Shown piece after piece: positions 25,562-34,180 of a stretch of DNA of 64,000 nt. The notes under the pieces were generated by a model, which had not been told where the DNA came from, searched no databases, and saw only the letters and a program-made list of their open reading frames with translations. Position 1 is the stretch's first letter, and the number at the start of each line of letters is the position of its first letter. The stretch is from Saprospiraceae bacterium (GTDB lineage: Bacteria; Bacteroidota; Bacteroidia; Chitinophagales; Saprospiraceae): positions 124,001 through 188,000 of the forward strand of contig JABWBR010000001.1 in assembly GCA_013360405.1 (NCBI GenBank), written 5' to 3'. Both the position numbers and the translations under genes were made by a program.

Positions 25562-26701
25562 ATGTCATTTTCATTACTCAAGCTGGCTTTACTGGCCGGC
25601 GCCGCCCAAGGCGCCATACTGGCATTGCTGCTTTGGACCCGCCCGGTGAATCGCGAAGCCAACCGCATTTTTGCTTTCCTGCTTTTCCTGCTCACCATCC
25701 ACCTCACGCTGGTCGCTTTTGACGAGCGCGATTTTTTTATGCGGTTTCCGCATCTCAGCCATCTCACCTGGCTAATCCCCGTGCTATATGGCCCACTTAC
25801 CTTGATCTACGTGCGTCGGCTTACCCATATTGCGCCTGCTTTTCAAAAAAAAGAACTGCTTTACCTGCTGCCTTTTTTGGTTTGGCTAATCGTGCAATTG
25901 CCCTATTACTTCCAAACGGCAGCAGCCAAAAGAGCCTACCTGGGCAATTGGGAATTGTCGGTACAAGATGATTTTGGCTTGATTAACCAACTGACCAATT
26001 TTGTACACCTGCTTTTTTTTGGGCTTTGCATACGCGTTTACCATAAACACGAACATCGCATCCCCGATTATTATTCCGATCTATCGAAGGTGCGCCTGCT
26101 GTGGTTGCAGCGTTTTTTGTATATCACTTTTGCCATTACCGCTATCGGCGTTTTTATTTTTTATGCAAAAAAACTGGATTGGCCCTATTTGTCGGGCTTA
26201 TATCCGTTCCATTTCCTGGGCGTAGTGGTGCTCATCTACTGGACGGCCTACCAGGCCATAGCCCATCCCGTGCTTTTTTCGGCCGAAGTATACCCCTCGC
26301 CCGAAGAACAAGCGGAAGAGGCCCCGCCATCGCGCCTCGACAATGCTACGCAGCAGGCCATGGCCGGGCAGTTGAAAAAACTCATGGAAGAGGAGCATTT
26401 GTATTTAAATAGCGAGTTGACCTTAAAAGACCTCAGCGACCGGTTGCAATCCAACAAGCAATACGTGTCGGAAGTACTCAACAGCTACATCGGCAAAACC
26501 TTCTACGATTTTGTCAACGACTATCGCATAGAGGCATTCAAGCGCCTGGCCGCCGATCCCTCCAACTCAAGTCTGACGCTATTGGGACTGGCCCTCGAAG
26601 CCGGATTTAATTCAAAAGCCACCTTCAACGCCGTTTTTAAAAAGAAAACGGGCCTTACGCCTTCCGCTTTTTATAAAGAACAACAACTAAATGAGGTCTG
26701 A
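25562..26701 (+). CDS. Membrane-bound AraC-family regulator
   Basis: This 379-residue protein has seven predicted N-terminal membrane helices (residues about 5-235), a linker, and a C-terminal AraC-type double helix-turn-helix (about 275-375). The latter includes LTLKDLSDRLQSNKQYVSEVLN and LLGLALEAGFNSKATFNAVFKKKTG. The GFNSKATFNAVFKK signature is diagnostic. Membrane AraC regulators of this type are frequent in Bacteroidota, and their signals are mostly unknown. It starts 11 bases after the membrane-protein gene and so probably shares its operon. Confidence 0.9.
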   Translation: MSFSLLKLALLAGAAQGAILALLLWTRPVNREANRIFAFLLFLLTIHLTLVAFDERDFFMRFPHLSHLTWLIPVLYGPLTLIYVRRLTHIAPAFQKKELLYLLPFLVWLIVQLPYYFQTAAAKRAYLGNWELSVQDDFGLINQLTNFVHLLFFGLCIRVYHKHEHRIPDYYSDLSKVRLLWLQRFLYITFAITAIGVFIFYAKKLDWPYLSGLYPFHFLGVVVLIYWTAYQAIAHPVLFSAEVYPSPEEQAEEAPPSRLDNATQQAMAGQLKKLMEEEHLYLNSELTLKDLSDRLQSNKQYVSEVLNSYIGKTFYDFVNDYRIEAFKRLAADPSNSSLTLLGLALEAGFNSKATFNAVFKKKTGLTPSAFYKEQQLNEV

Positions 26702-26753
26702 ATAGATCAATTCGGACGACTGGCAATGCCCCACGGTTCATCTTTGCCGAAAA

Positions 26754-27371
26754 ATGATTCAAAAGATGAAACGATTGCTATTTATTCCTTACCTGCGCCT
26801 CGCGCTACTGGCAGCCTTGCCGGCCGCCATACTGCCGGGGCTTCAAGCGCAAAACGCGCCGCCACCTCTGCAATGGGATATAGCCGCCGGAATGGGCTCC
26901 ATCCACATGCCCGGCTTGGGCGCCGACTGGCAACACGCCCAGACCGCGGTGTACGCCGGCGTAGAGCAGCCCTTCAACCAGCGCCGCACCTTGGGTCTGG
27001 CTCTGCGATTTAGCTATGCCCGCGGCAAATACCAGGGTGACGCCTTGTCAACCCAACTATTGTTCACTTTTTCTCCGCTTATCGCAAATGCCATCGAGCC
27101 CGGCATCGGGCTTGGCGTGGGGTATCAGCGCGCGTTTTCGCCTTCTAAATCCATGCATTGGGATGGGGAAAGCTGGACTGCCGGAAGACAGTCCAAGGGG
27201 CTGTTCCACGTGCCGCTGCGCGTGAGCCTGGGCTACAAAGCCAAAGGCAAGCAGTACGACTTCACGCCCTACGTGGCCTACCAACTACAGGCGCTGTTCG
27301 GCTACAGTCCCGACCTAAGCCTTTTGCCCCAATCTCATGCATTAATTGGTTTAAAAATTGCTTCACACTAA
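26754..27371 (+). CDS. Outer-membrane beta-barrel-like protein
   Basis: This 205-residue protein has a signal peptide ending LPGLQAQ (about residue 33). The remainder alternates short strands with aromatic ends (GLALRFSYARGKYQG, QLLFTFSPLI, IGLGVGYQRAF, VPLRVSLGYKAKGKQYDFTPYVAYQL), as in small porin-like barrels. The final HALIGLKIASH resembles a terminal barrel strand. No family is recognised. A second ATG at 26766 could be the true start. Confidence 0.6.
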   Translation: MIQKMKRLLFIPYLRLALLAALPAAILPGLQAQNAPPPLQWDIAAGMGSIHMPGLGADWQHAQTAVYAGVEQPFNQRRTLGLALRFSYARGKYQGDALSTQLLFTFSPLIANAIEPGIGLGVGYQRAFSPSKSMHWDGESWTAGRQSKGLFHVPLRVSLGYKAKGKQYDFTPYVAYQLQALFGYSPDLSLLPQSHALIGLKIASH

Positions 27372-27383
27372 AAATCAGTGACC

Positions 27384-28586
27384 ATGAATAAGTCCATTTT
27401 CTTTATTTTATTGGCAACCATCCTCTTTTTTGTCAGCGCTTGCCAAAAAGACGTTTACCAATGCGATCACCCCGCCGCCACAGACGATGTAGTGATCAAC
27501 CGCAACCACCCGATGAAAGACTCTTTGGAAGCCATCATCGACAAATACGTCGACCTGGGCATCCCTGGCGTGCAGGTGGCGGTAAAAAACGCCGACGGCT
27601 GGTATATCACCGGCGGTGGTTATGCCAAAATAGAAGACAAAAGCCCGCTGAGCAGCGGCATGAAGAGCTGGTATTTCAGTCTGACCAAAACCTACACCGC
27701 GTCGCTTGCCATGCAATTGTGGGAAGAAGGACAGTTGCAACTCGACGCGCCCATCGGCGATTACCTCGCCCCGGAGGTTGCCGGCGGCATTGCGGGCAGC
27801 CCTACCATCACGGTGCGCATGTTGCTCAACCACAGCTCGGGTATCGTCAACTTCACCGAATTGCCGGCCTTCCAATTGGGGCAGTTAAACAACCCATTGG
27901 ATCAACCTACGCTCGAAGAAAAACTGGAATTGGTATACGGGCAGCCGTTGCTGTTCACGCCGGGTAGCGATTTCAGCTATTCCAACACCAATTATTTGCT
28001 GATGCATCTTATTATAGAAAAAGCAAGCGGCAAGACCTACGAGCAATTGCTGAAAGATAAGATACTACAACCGTTGGGATTACAGCATACCCATTACAAC
28101 CTGGCTGATGCCGACATGGCATCGATGCCGTTTCCCAATTATTATTTCGACCGCTTTGCCAACGAGCAGTTGGAGAACATTACCATGTGGAATATGTTAC
28201 TGGGCAACACTAGCCTGGCCTACGGCGGCATAGCCGGCACCGCTGCCGACGCCATCCGCTTTTACGAAGCGCTCAACAAAGGACAGGTAGTAGGCGCCGC
28301 CGCCCTGGCAGGGATGCGCACCTGGATACAGGGCCACGAGTCTACCCAACCCGACTACGGCCTGGGGCTGGAATACTACCAATACGGCCTCGACGGCGAT
28401 GCCGGGCAGTACGGCCACGAAGGCGACGGCATTGGTTGTACCACGCAGATGATGTATGTGCCTGCTAACGATACGTATTTGTATATCAATATTACCGCCG
28501 GAAGGCAGCTATTCGGGCCTTATCTGTTTAAAACTACGGATTTTAAGATTGACTTGTGCCGCTACACGGCCCGCTGGAGGCCTTAA
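27384..28586 (+). CDS. Beta-lactamase-family serine hydrolase lipoprotein
   Basis: This 400-residue protein has a lipoprotein signal (FFVSAC). The beta-lactamase (class C/PBP-like) motifs are S99-L-T-K102, Y199-S-N201 and H345-E-G347. The family includes D-aminopeptidases, esterases and DD-peptidases, and the active-site triad is intact. I chose ATG 27384 over the in-frame GTG 27378 because the signal peptide starts there. The upstream barrel gene ends 12 bases before. Confidence 0.88.
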   Translation: MNKSIFFILLATILFFVSACQKDVYQCDHPAATDDVVINRNHPMKDSLEAIIDKYVDLGIPGVQVAVKNADGWYITGGGYAKIEDKSPLSSGMKSWYFSLTKTYTASLAMQLWEEGQLQLDAPIGDYLAPEVAGGIAGSPTITVRMLLNHSSGIVNFTELPAFQLGQLNNPLDQPTLEEKLELVYGQPLLFTPGSDFSYSNTNYLLMHLIIEKASGKTYEQLLKDKILQPLGLQHTHYNLADADMASMPFPNYYFDRFANEQLENITMWNMLLGNTSLAYGGIAGTAADAIRFYEALNKGQVVGAAALAGMRTWIQGHESTQPDYGLGLEYYQYGLDGDAGQYGHEGDGIGCTTQMMYVPANDTYLYINITAGRQLFGPYLFKTTDFKIDLCRYTARWRP

Positions 28587-28607
28587 CCAGCTTTCGTTTC
28601 ATAGTAT

Positions 28608-28638
28608 GGGCGTCTTGCACACCGGCTGCAAGGCGCCC
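28608..28638. terminator. GC-rich hairpin after the serine hydrolase gene
   Basis: GGGCGTCTTGCA pairs with TGCAAGGCGCCC with one G-U pair and a seven-base loop. No T-run follows, so it may be a transcript-end stabiliser or weak terminator. Confidence 0.45.
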
Positions 28639-28681
28639 GCTGTATTCCGAAAAATTAATAAAATTGTTTATATTACAGGCA

Positions 28682-28707
28682 GTTATACCGTGCTGTGTCG
28701 GTATAAC
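28682..28707 (+). promoter_or_regulatory. Inverted repeat upstream of T9SS protein gene
   Basis: GTTATACC, ten bases, GGTATAAC forms a perfect eight-base inverted repeat 42 bases before the ATG at 28749. It could be an operator or a leader hairpin. I know of no family match. Confidence 0.4.
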
Positions 28708-28748
28708 GCCAACTAGCTTGTATTCTTTAACCACTATGACAACATATT

Positions 28749-30968
28749 ATGCAGAAATTTAACTTATCACTAATACTTACCGCTCTTGCCTTGAGTGTGA
28801 GTGTTCATGCCCAGATCACCGTTACCAATACCGCTTTTCCGGTGGTGGGCGACACCTACAATTACAACATCGATGTAAACCCTGTCATACCCGGGTTTTT
28901 CACCCCTCCGGGCTTCAATCAAACCTGGGATTTCAGCAATTTGCAGACCGACCTGACCAGCGCAACGATTTTCAATGCTCCCAACACCGGGGCGCATTCC
29001 GCCAGCTTCCCCGGCGCGGATCTTCTCGTTAATGCAAATGGAAGAGAAATGTATTACGATGTCAATAATAGTCTCAATGGCGGTTTTGTGAAATTGATGG
29101 GATATTTCGGAAGCGATCCGATAAATATCGGCATCAACTTATTAGTGCCTTATGCCCCACCACTAGGGGTGCGACGCAGCCCTGTGAATATGTTTGATGT
29201 TAGCGCTGTGTCAAGCGGCGTTTTAGTGCCTTTTGATGACGTCCTAATGCCGGCTAACCTGCGTCAGCTACTTCCTGTTATGGCCGATTCATTTCGAATC
29301 CGGGTTGCTATCAATCGCATCGATGCCGTAGATGCCTGGGGAACATTGTCTATTCCCGGAGGATGTTATCAGGTGTTGCGTGAAAAGCGCACGGCTTACA
29401 CGGAACAGCGGTTGGACGCCAAGGTCCCTCCTTTGGGCTGGCTGGATATCACCGATATAGCAATACAGACCTTAGGGTTGACGGAATTGGGCGTTGACAC
29501 GACTGTAGAGCATCATTTTTTTAGCAATGTTAGTAAGCAGGAAATCGCCATATTGCGACTTAATAATGCACAGTCTGCTGTTGAAATGGCCTGGTTTAAG
29601 GCCGGAGGCAATGTCCAATTGGCGATCACCAATATTGCCACCACTCCTGAGATCTGCCCTAATGCCAATAACGGCAGCATTACGGTAACCGCAACAGGAA
29701 CGAGTACATTGACCTACAGTATCTCCGGGCCTTCAAATCAGAGCAACGGCACGGGGGTATTTACAGGTCTACCCGATGGCAGTTATACCGTGACGGTCAC
29801 AAGCAATAGCAGCCCCTGTCCGGCATCTGCCATGGCTTTCGTTGCGGCCGGGGTAGACGGGGCGCCACCCACAGCTACCTGCACTAACACAACGCTGGTT
29901 TTCAACGGCCAACAAAGCATAACCCTCAATACGGGCGAACTGGTGACGGCTACTGACAACTGCGGCGTGCAGAGCATCACCCTCTCGCCGGCTACGATTC
30001 TTGCTACGCAAGTGGGCCAACCAGTACTTGTGACGGCTACGGTTTTGGATGTAAACGGCAACTCAGCTACCTGCGTATCCACTGTTACAGTATCGGGTCT
30101 GCCTGCAGGTTGGAGCGAGCCGCCGCCGACCGGCTGCACGAACTGTACCAGCGATTTTAGCTACTCCCCTGGTACCGATACCTGGACTGGCAGTGCTACA
30201 GGCGCCGTATATAACTCACCCTACAACGCAGACGCGGCAGCGTTTGCTGCTCGTATGCTGTGTGGCAGCGGTAGCATCACTGCGCGGGTCACGGGCATTG
30301 ACGGTTCCGGCTGGGCCGGCGTAGTGATGCGCGAGAGCAACGCGGCCGGCGCCAAAAAAGCGCAGTTGATGACTAACCTGACCCAGTTCAGCCGCCGCGA
30401 ATTCCGCACAGTCACCAACGGACAAGCCTTTCCGCAACAATTTCCGAACAAACAGCGCTATTGGCTGCGCATCGTGCGGGAGGGCCATCAGTTCACTCTG
30501 TTCGCCTCACCCAACGAAGCAGACTGGTTCTTGGTTGGCGCCCAAAATATTGTGATGAGCAACTGCATCCAGATGGGGTTGGTAGCCACCAATGCCTCCG
30601 CTACGGAAACCGTGACAGCCACTTTCTCCAACGTGGCCTTCACAGGCGCCAGTGCGGCATCGGCTATGCCTGGTGGCGGCCCGGCTACACACACAGACCT
30701 CAGCTCGCAGCACGAAGCTGATTTTAGCGTATTTCCCAATCCGACTAGCGGCGAGTTGAATGTAGATTTGACGCAGTACATCGGTCGAGAGGTGCGTATA
30801 GAAGTATATAGCCTGGAGGGCAGGTTGATGCAATTCAGCGAGATAGACGAAGTGCAAACCGATGTGCAGCTGTTGAATCTGGCTGGTTTTCATAGCGGGA
30901 TGTACTTAATAAAAGTAAAATCCAATGGTCTGCCGGATGTGACGCGACGGGTGATGCTGGCGCGGTAA
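28749..30968 (+). CDS. T9SS-secreted multidomain protein
   Basis: This 739-residue protein has a signal peptide (ALALSVSVHAQ). An N-terminal region of about 280 residues is unassigned. A SprB-like segment follows (CPNANNGSITVTATG...YTVTVTS), then a HYR-like Ig module (ATCTNTTLVFNGQQ...SATCVSTVTVSG, about 375-450). A DUF1349/LamG-like lectin fold module spans about 470-640 (WAGVVMRES, WLRIVREGHQFTLFAS). A type A T9SS sorting domain closes it (FSVFPNPTSGELNV to VTRRVMLAR). It is probably exported through the type IX system and anchored or released at the surface. Ligand unknown. Confidence 0.85.
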   Translation: MQKFNLSLILTALALSVSVHAQITVTNTAFPVVGDTYNYNIDVNPVIPGFFTPPGFNQTWDFSNLQTDLTSATIFNAPNTGAHSASFPGADLLVNANGREMYYDVNNSLNGGFVKLMGYFGSDPINIGINLLVPYAPPLGVRRSPVNMFDVSAVSSGVLVPFDDVLMPANLRQLLPVMADSFRIRVAINRIDAVDAWGTLSIPGGCYQVLREKRTAYTEQRLDAKVPPLGWLDITDIAIQTLGLTELGVDTTVEHHFFSNVSKQEIAILRLNNAQSAVEMAWFKAGGNVQLAITNIATTPEICPNANNGSITVTATGTSTLTYSISGPSNQSNGTGVFTGLPDGSYTVTVTSNSSPCPASAMAFVAAGVDGAPPTATCTNTTLVFNGQQSITLNTGELVTATDNCGVQSITLSPATILATQVGQPVLVTATVLDVNGNSATCVSTVTVSGLPAGWSEPPPTGCTNCTSDFSYSPGTDTWTGSATGAVYNSPYNADAAAFAARMLCGSGSITARVTGIDGSGWAGVVMRESNAAGAKKAQLMTNLTQFSRREFRTVTNGQAFPQQFPNKQRYWLRIVREGHQFTLFASPNEADWFLVGAQNIVMSNCIQMGLVATNASATETVTATFSNVAFTGASAASAMPGGGPATHTDLSSQHEADFSVFPNPTSGELNVDLTQYIGREVRIEVYSLEGRLMQFSEIDEVQTDVQLLNLAGFHSGMYLIKVKSNGLPDVTRRVMLAR

Positions 30969-30994
30969 CGGTTGGCTTTTAGAAAATAATGAGG

Positions 30995-31031
30995 ATAGTA
31001 GCGCCGTGATTCATCGCGGCGCTACTATTTT
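30995..31031 (+). terminator. Intrinsic terminator of the T9SS protein gene
   Basis: ATAGTAGCGCCG (30995-31006) pairs perfectly with CGGCGCTACTAT (31017-31028) around a ten-base loop and is followed by TTT. Confidence 0.75.
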
Positions 31032-31122
31032 ACGGCTGTGCCCCAAGAGTACGGTCTATTGTTGCAAAAACTAGCACGTATGTTGCAATAGCGAGAAAGT
31101 AAAAATTTTTTAAACAAAAACA

Positions 31123-31153
31123 TTGACAAATAAAAATAATTTGTTTATTGTTG
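31123..31153 (+). promoter_or_regulatory. Promoter of the Rpn-like nuclease gene
   Basis: TTG (31123-31125, within TTGACA), 20 bases, then TATTGTTG (31146-31153), one mismatch from TAnnTTTG. The ATG follows at 31174. Confidence 0.55.
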
Positions 31154-31173
31154 CAAAATAAAATCCATACCCA

Positions 31174-32370
31174 ATGCCCAAAGGAAAACAAACCCGTCCC
31201 CGGCAGGGGGAGCGGCCGCACGATGCCGTTTTTAAAGCATTTTTCGGCGATGCAAAAATTGCCAGGAGTTACCTTATGAAATACACGCCGGCCGATATCC
31301 TGGAAAAGATCGATTTTTCATCGTTTCGAAAAAGTGATACGGCTTTTGTGAGCGGTAGGTTTGGCGTGTCATTTAGCGACGTAGTTTACGAAACGGAAAT
31401 GCCTGACGGCGGGCTTGCCCGTTTGTTGTTCCTGTTTGAGCACAAGAGTTATATCCCTAAGCAACCCATACATTTGCAACTGCTCGATTACTTGTTGCAA
31501 ATCTGGGAAGACGATCTTAAAAATGACAGGCGGCTTTCCTTTGTAATGCCTATTGTCGTATACCATGGCAGACAAAGGTGGACACAGCCGCCGCTTAGCG
31601 CATATTTGGGAAATTTTCCAGCGGCTTGGCAGGTTTTTATCCCTGATTTTAGCTATCTACTAACTGATTTAACCCGGTTACAGCAACAAACGATCATAAA
31701 TACCAGTGAGGATGAACATCTCAGTAACTTGTTTTTAGCCCTGAAATCGGCGCATGATGGTAGAATGATCAGAAAAAATTGGAAAAAAATCCTTAATTTT
31801 GAAAACAGAGATCAAGCTATGCAAACAGATCGGGACAACATTCTGTTTCAGGCGTTAGCACTTTATGTCATAAAAATCAGCCGTATGAAGATGTCGGAAA
31901 TCAAAGAACTAAGCAAAGAATTACCGGAGCCTGGACGTAGCTGGCTTAACGCTGTTCCAGAGGAATTATTAATACCGTGGAAAAAGAAAGGACTTCGCAA
32001 AGGCTTAAAGAAAGGCCTAAAGAAAGGTCTAAAAAAAGGCTTGGAGCAAGGTCTATTAAAAGGACTTGAGCAAGGCCTTGAACAAGGTCGTGCACAAGGT
32101 CGTGCACAAGGTCTGGAACAAGGTCTGGAACAAGGTCTGGAACAAGGTCGTGCACAAGGTCTGGAACAAGGTCTGGAACAAGGTCTGGAACAAGGTCTGG
32201 AACAAGGTCTGGAACAAGGGCGCGCTAAAGTATTAGCAGAACTCGTTATCAAAACAATCCGAAAATTCCCGGAATGGAGCGATGAAGAAGTTGCGGAATT
32301 TGTCGGCGCCACGGTTGAAGATGTCAAGCAATTGAGACAGGATTTGGAAAACAACACTACAATGGAGTGA
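31174..32370 (+). CDS. Rpn-family PD-(D/E)XK nuclease with GLEQ repeats
   Basis: This 398-residue protein has the recombination-promoting nuclease (transposase_31) layout: PHDAVFKAFFGD at 15-26, SDVVYETEM with the catalytic Asp region, FLFEHKSY giving the E-x-K motif, and QLLDYLLQIWED. Rpn proteins cut DNA and have been linked to recombination and phage defence. After a helical region, residues 273-352 are 20 tandem four-residue units (GLRK, GLKK, GLEQ, GRAQ). A conserved tail (EWSDEEVAEFVGATVEDVKQL) follows. It is monocistronic between terminators. Rpn genes are often mobile, but no flanking repeats are seen here. Confidence 0.85.
   Translation: MPKGKQTRPRQGERPHDAVFKAFFGDAKIARSYLMKYTPADILEKIDFSSFRKSDTAFVSGRFGVSFSDVVYETEMPDGGLARLLFLFEHKSYIPKQPIHLQLLDYLLQIWEDDLKNDRRLSFVMPIVVYHGRQRWTQPPLSAYLGNFPAAWQVFIPDFSYLLTDLTRLQQQTIINTSEDEHLSNLFLALKSAHDGRMIRKNWKKILNFENRDQAMQTDRDNILFQALALYVIKISRMKMSEIKELSKELPEPGRSWLNAVPEELLIPWKKKGLRKGLKKGLKKGLKKGLEQGLLKGLEQGLEQGRAQGRAQGLEQGLEQGLEQGRAQGLEQGLEQGLEQGLEQGLEQGRAKVLAELVIKTIRKFPEWSDEEVAEFVGATVEDVKQLRQDLENNTTME
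31990..32229 (+). repeat. Coding 12-base tandem repeat, 20 units
   Basis: Twenty in-frame 12-base units, commonest form GGTCTGGAACAA, encode GLEQ-type tetrapeptides. Later units are nearly identical while early ones have diverged (K-rich), pointing to recent expansion at the 3' end. Unit gain or loss keeps the frame. Confidence 0.9.
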
Positions 32371-32371
32371 T

Positions 32372-32410
32372 AAAAAAAGAGGACGACTGCTAAGCCGGCC
32401 TCTTTTTTTT
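32372..32410. terminator. Bidirectional terminator
   Basis: A-run plus GAGG (32379-32382) and CCTC plus eight Ts (32399-32410) flank a partly paired middle. It lies between convergent genes and can serve both strands. Confidence 0.65.
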
Positions 32411-32415
32411 GTTTA

Positions 32416-32898
32416 TTAATTCCGCCTGAACCCCGGCCTTTGCTGCGGCCTTGTATTCTGCTGCTGGCGGCGTTCCCTGACTTTTTCGAGCATGAATATC
32501 TTAAAGTCGCGGTCGGCTTTTTCGTAGGCCACCAACTTGCGGGCTGGAACTACGTCGCGGAACTTGCGGATATAATCGCGTTTCAGCGAGAGCAATTCCG
32601 ACTCCATGTCCATGCGGGTGTTGATAAACTGGTCGGCTTCGGCGTCGTTCATATCCTCGATCGTCTTTTTGGGCTTAAAGCGCTTGCGTATATCGCTTTG
32701 CTTTTGCTCGTATTCGTTGTGGATCGCCCAGAATTTTTCCGACTCATTGGGCGTTAAACGAAGCCGTTCGGTAATAAAAGCCACCCTTTGGGCTCTGATC
32801 TTTCCGCCAAGGTTATCCATTTCTTCTTCAAACTCCTGGGCGCCGGCCCAGGTGGCAAAGGTAGCTATCAAAAACAGGGTTAGCATCAAGTTTCTCAT
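32416..32898 (-). CDS. Spy/CpxP-like exported protein
   Basis: This 160-residue protein has a signal peptide (MRNLMLTLFLIATFATWAGA). The rest is a charged helical bundle: RAQRVAFITERLRLTPNESEKFW (resembling the LTxxQ motif), NEYEQKQSDIRKRF, DMESELLSLKRDYIRKF. Spy/CpxP relatives are periplasmic chaperones or stress sensors. It is the last gene of an ECF sigma operon (sigma, membrane partner, this gene), which suggests an envelope-stress output or feedback role. The start at 32898 is chosen because the longer frame only covers repeat DNA. Confidence 0.7.
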   Translation of the reverse strand: MRNLMLTLFLIATFATWAGAQEFEEEMDNLGGKIRAQRVAFITERLRLTPNESEKFWAIHNEYEQKQSDIRKRFKPKKTIEDMNDAEADQFINTRMDMESELLSLKRDYIRKFRDVVPARKLVAYEKADRDFKIFMLEKVRERRQQQNTRPQQRPGFRRN

Positions 32899-32909
32899 GT
32901 TCAATATTT

Positions 32910-32996
32910 GTTTATGAGGGTTTATGAAGGGGTATGAGGGGGATTGAAAGTCTTTAAATAAACTCTTATAGACCCTCATACCCCTTCATAAACCCA
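32910..32996. repeat. Word repeat with complementary arms (TTTATGAGGG family)
   Basis: GTTTATGAGGGTTTATGAAG with GGGTATGAGG on the left faces GACCCTCATACCCCTTCATA on the right. The arms pair over about 20 positions around an AT-rich loop. It lies inside the sigma operon between the membrane partner and the Spy-like gene. Confidence 0.7.
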
Positions 32997-32999
32997 AAA

Positions 33000-33539
33000 T
33001 CAAAGCATTTCCTCGATATCCTCCAGATCGAGTTCATCGATTAATTCCTCATAGTATTGGTCGAGCGAATCTTCGTCGCCGGTTGCATTTGCGGGGCTGG
33101 GCTCCGTAGTTTGTTCGTTTTCCACGGCGGCCACCTCCATTAGCATGGCCATATCGAAGTCGTCGATATTGTCGGCGATGTACTGGGCGGCTTCGTCGGC
33201 GCTCACGCCGGCAAGCACCTGCCCGGTTTCCGCAGTACTACTTGGGCGAAAGAGGAAAATAGCCACGGCGATGGCAGCGGCAACGCCGGCAAAAGCGAGG
33301 GCATACCGCGGCTGCAGCAGCGAATCGAAAAATTCGCGAATTGGCGACCACCAGGGCGCGGGCGCCGGGGCGGCTTGTTTTTGGGGTACTTCTTGCTGAA
33401 TGCGTTGCCACAACTCGTCGGGCAAGGCCTGGAAATAATTTTCGGGCGTGCTAAAGCCATCGCCCCGTTCTTTCAATTTAGAAAGTATGGGCGAAGACAA
33501 GCCTTCCAATTCTTTCCTGATTTCTTCTTTGTTTTTCAT
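33000..33539 (-). CDS. Single-pass membrane protein, probable anti-sigma partner
   Basis: This 179-residue protein has a cytosolic N-terminal part of about 75 residues (KNKEEIRKELEGLSSPILSKLKERGDGFSTPENYFQALPDELW). One membrane helix follows (ALAFAGVAAAIAVAIFLF, about 78-96), then an acidic exported tail (ADEAAQYIADNIDDFDMAMLME, ending DLEDIEEML). The FxxPxxYFxxLPDxLxxR pattern is common in Bacteroidota membrane proteins encoded after ECF sigma genes. It begins 11 bases after the sigma gene, so an anti-sigma role is likely but not shown. Confidence 0.7.
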   Translation of the reverse strand: MKNKEEIRKELEGLSSPILSKLKERGDGFSTPENYFQALPDELWQRIQQEVPQKQAAPAPAPWWSPIREFFDSLLQPRYALAFAGVAAAIAVAIFLFRPSSTAETGQVLAGVSADEAAQYIADNIDDFDMAMLMEVAAVENEQTTEPSPANATGDEDSLDQYYEELIDELDLEDIEEML

Positions 33540-33549
33540 CGCAAATCTT

Positions 33550-34119
33550 TTATTCAATTTCCACTCCTTTGAGGTAAGCCTCAATTTTCTTCACCGCGTG
33601 GTGGTAAGAAGCTTTGAGGGCGCCCTCGGAGGTGCTGAGTACATCTGACATTTCTCTGTATCCCATTTCGTCGTAATAGCGCAGGTTGAACACGATGCGC
33701 TGCTTATCGGGCAGCTTGTCGAGGGCTTCCTGCAGCCTTATCTGCAATTCGTCGCCGTCGAAATAGGGGTCGGCTTCCAGTTGGCTGGATACCCGCGAGC
33801 CTTCTTCGTCGAGCGAGGCCGAAAACCGGCGTTTTTTTTGCTGCATAAACGAAATCGCTTCGTTGGTAGCGATCCGGTACAGCCAGGTGAATAATTTCGA
33901 TTTACCTTCAAACTGCCCGATATTGCGATACACCTTGATGAGGCTGTTTTGCAATACGTCGTTAGCGTCTTCGTGGTCGGTCACCAGGCGGCGAATTTGC
34001 CAGTACAGCCGCTCCTGATACGTTTGCATCAACAGCCGGAAACCCCGCTCTGCGGTGTGCTCCTGGCTCAACAAGGCCAGTATTTGCTCATCTGCTATTG
34101 CCGGCGTAGGTGTCTGCAA
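33550..34119 (-). CDS. ECF RNA polymerase sigma factor
   Basis: This 189-residue protein has region 2 (LLMQTYQERLYWQIRRLVTDHEDANDVLQNSLIKVYRNI, then TWLYRIATNEAISFMQQKKRR) and region 4 (LDKLPDKQRIVFNLRYYDEMGYREMSDVLSTSEGALKASYHHAVKKI as consecutive helices). No ATG is available upstream of the homology; TTG at 34119 is the probable start. It leads an operon with a membrane partner and a Spy-like protein. Confidence 0.92.
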   Translation of the reverse strand: MQTPTPAIADEQILALLSQEHTAERGFRLLMQTYQERLYWQIRRLVTDHEDANDVLQNSLIKVYRNIGQFEGKSKLFTWLYRIATNEAISFMQQKKRRFSASLDEEGSRVSSQLEADPYFDGDELQIRLQEALDKLPDKQRIVFNLRYYDEMGYREMSDVLSTSEGALKASYHHAVKKIEAYLKGVEIE

Positions 34120-34180
34120 CGTTGGGATTTTGATGGTAAGACTATTATTTTTCCAAATAGTTTAATCGGCTGTTAAAATT

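Noticed and set aside
31990-32229. Short regular repeats resembling a CRISPR-like array
   Set aside because: Units are contiguous 12-base codon repeats without spacers, in frame inside the Rpn-type nuclease.
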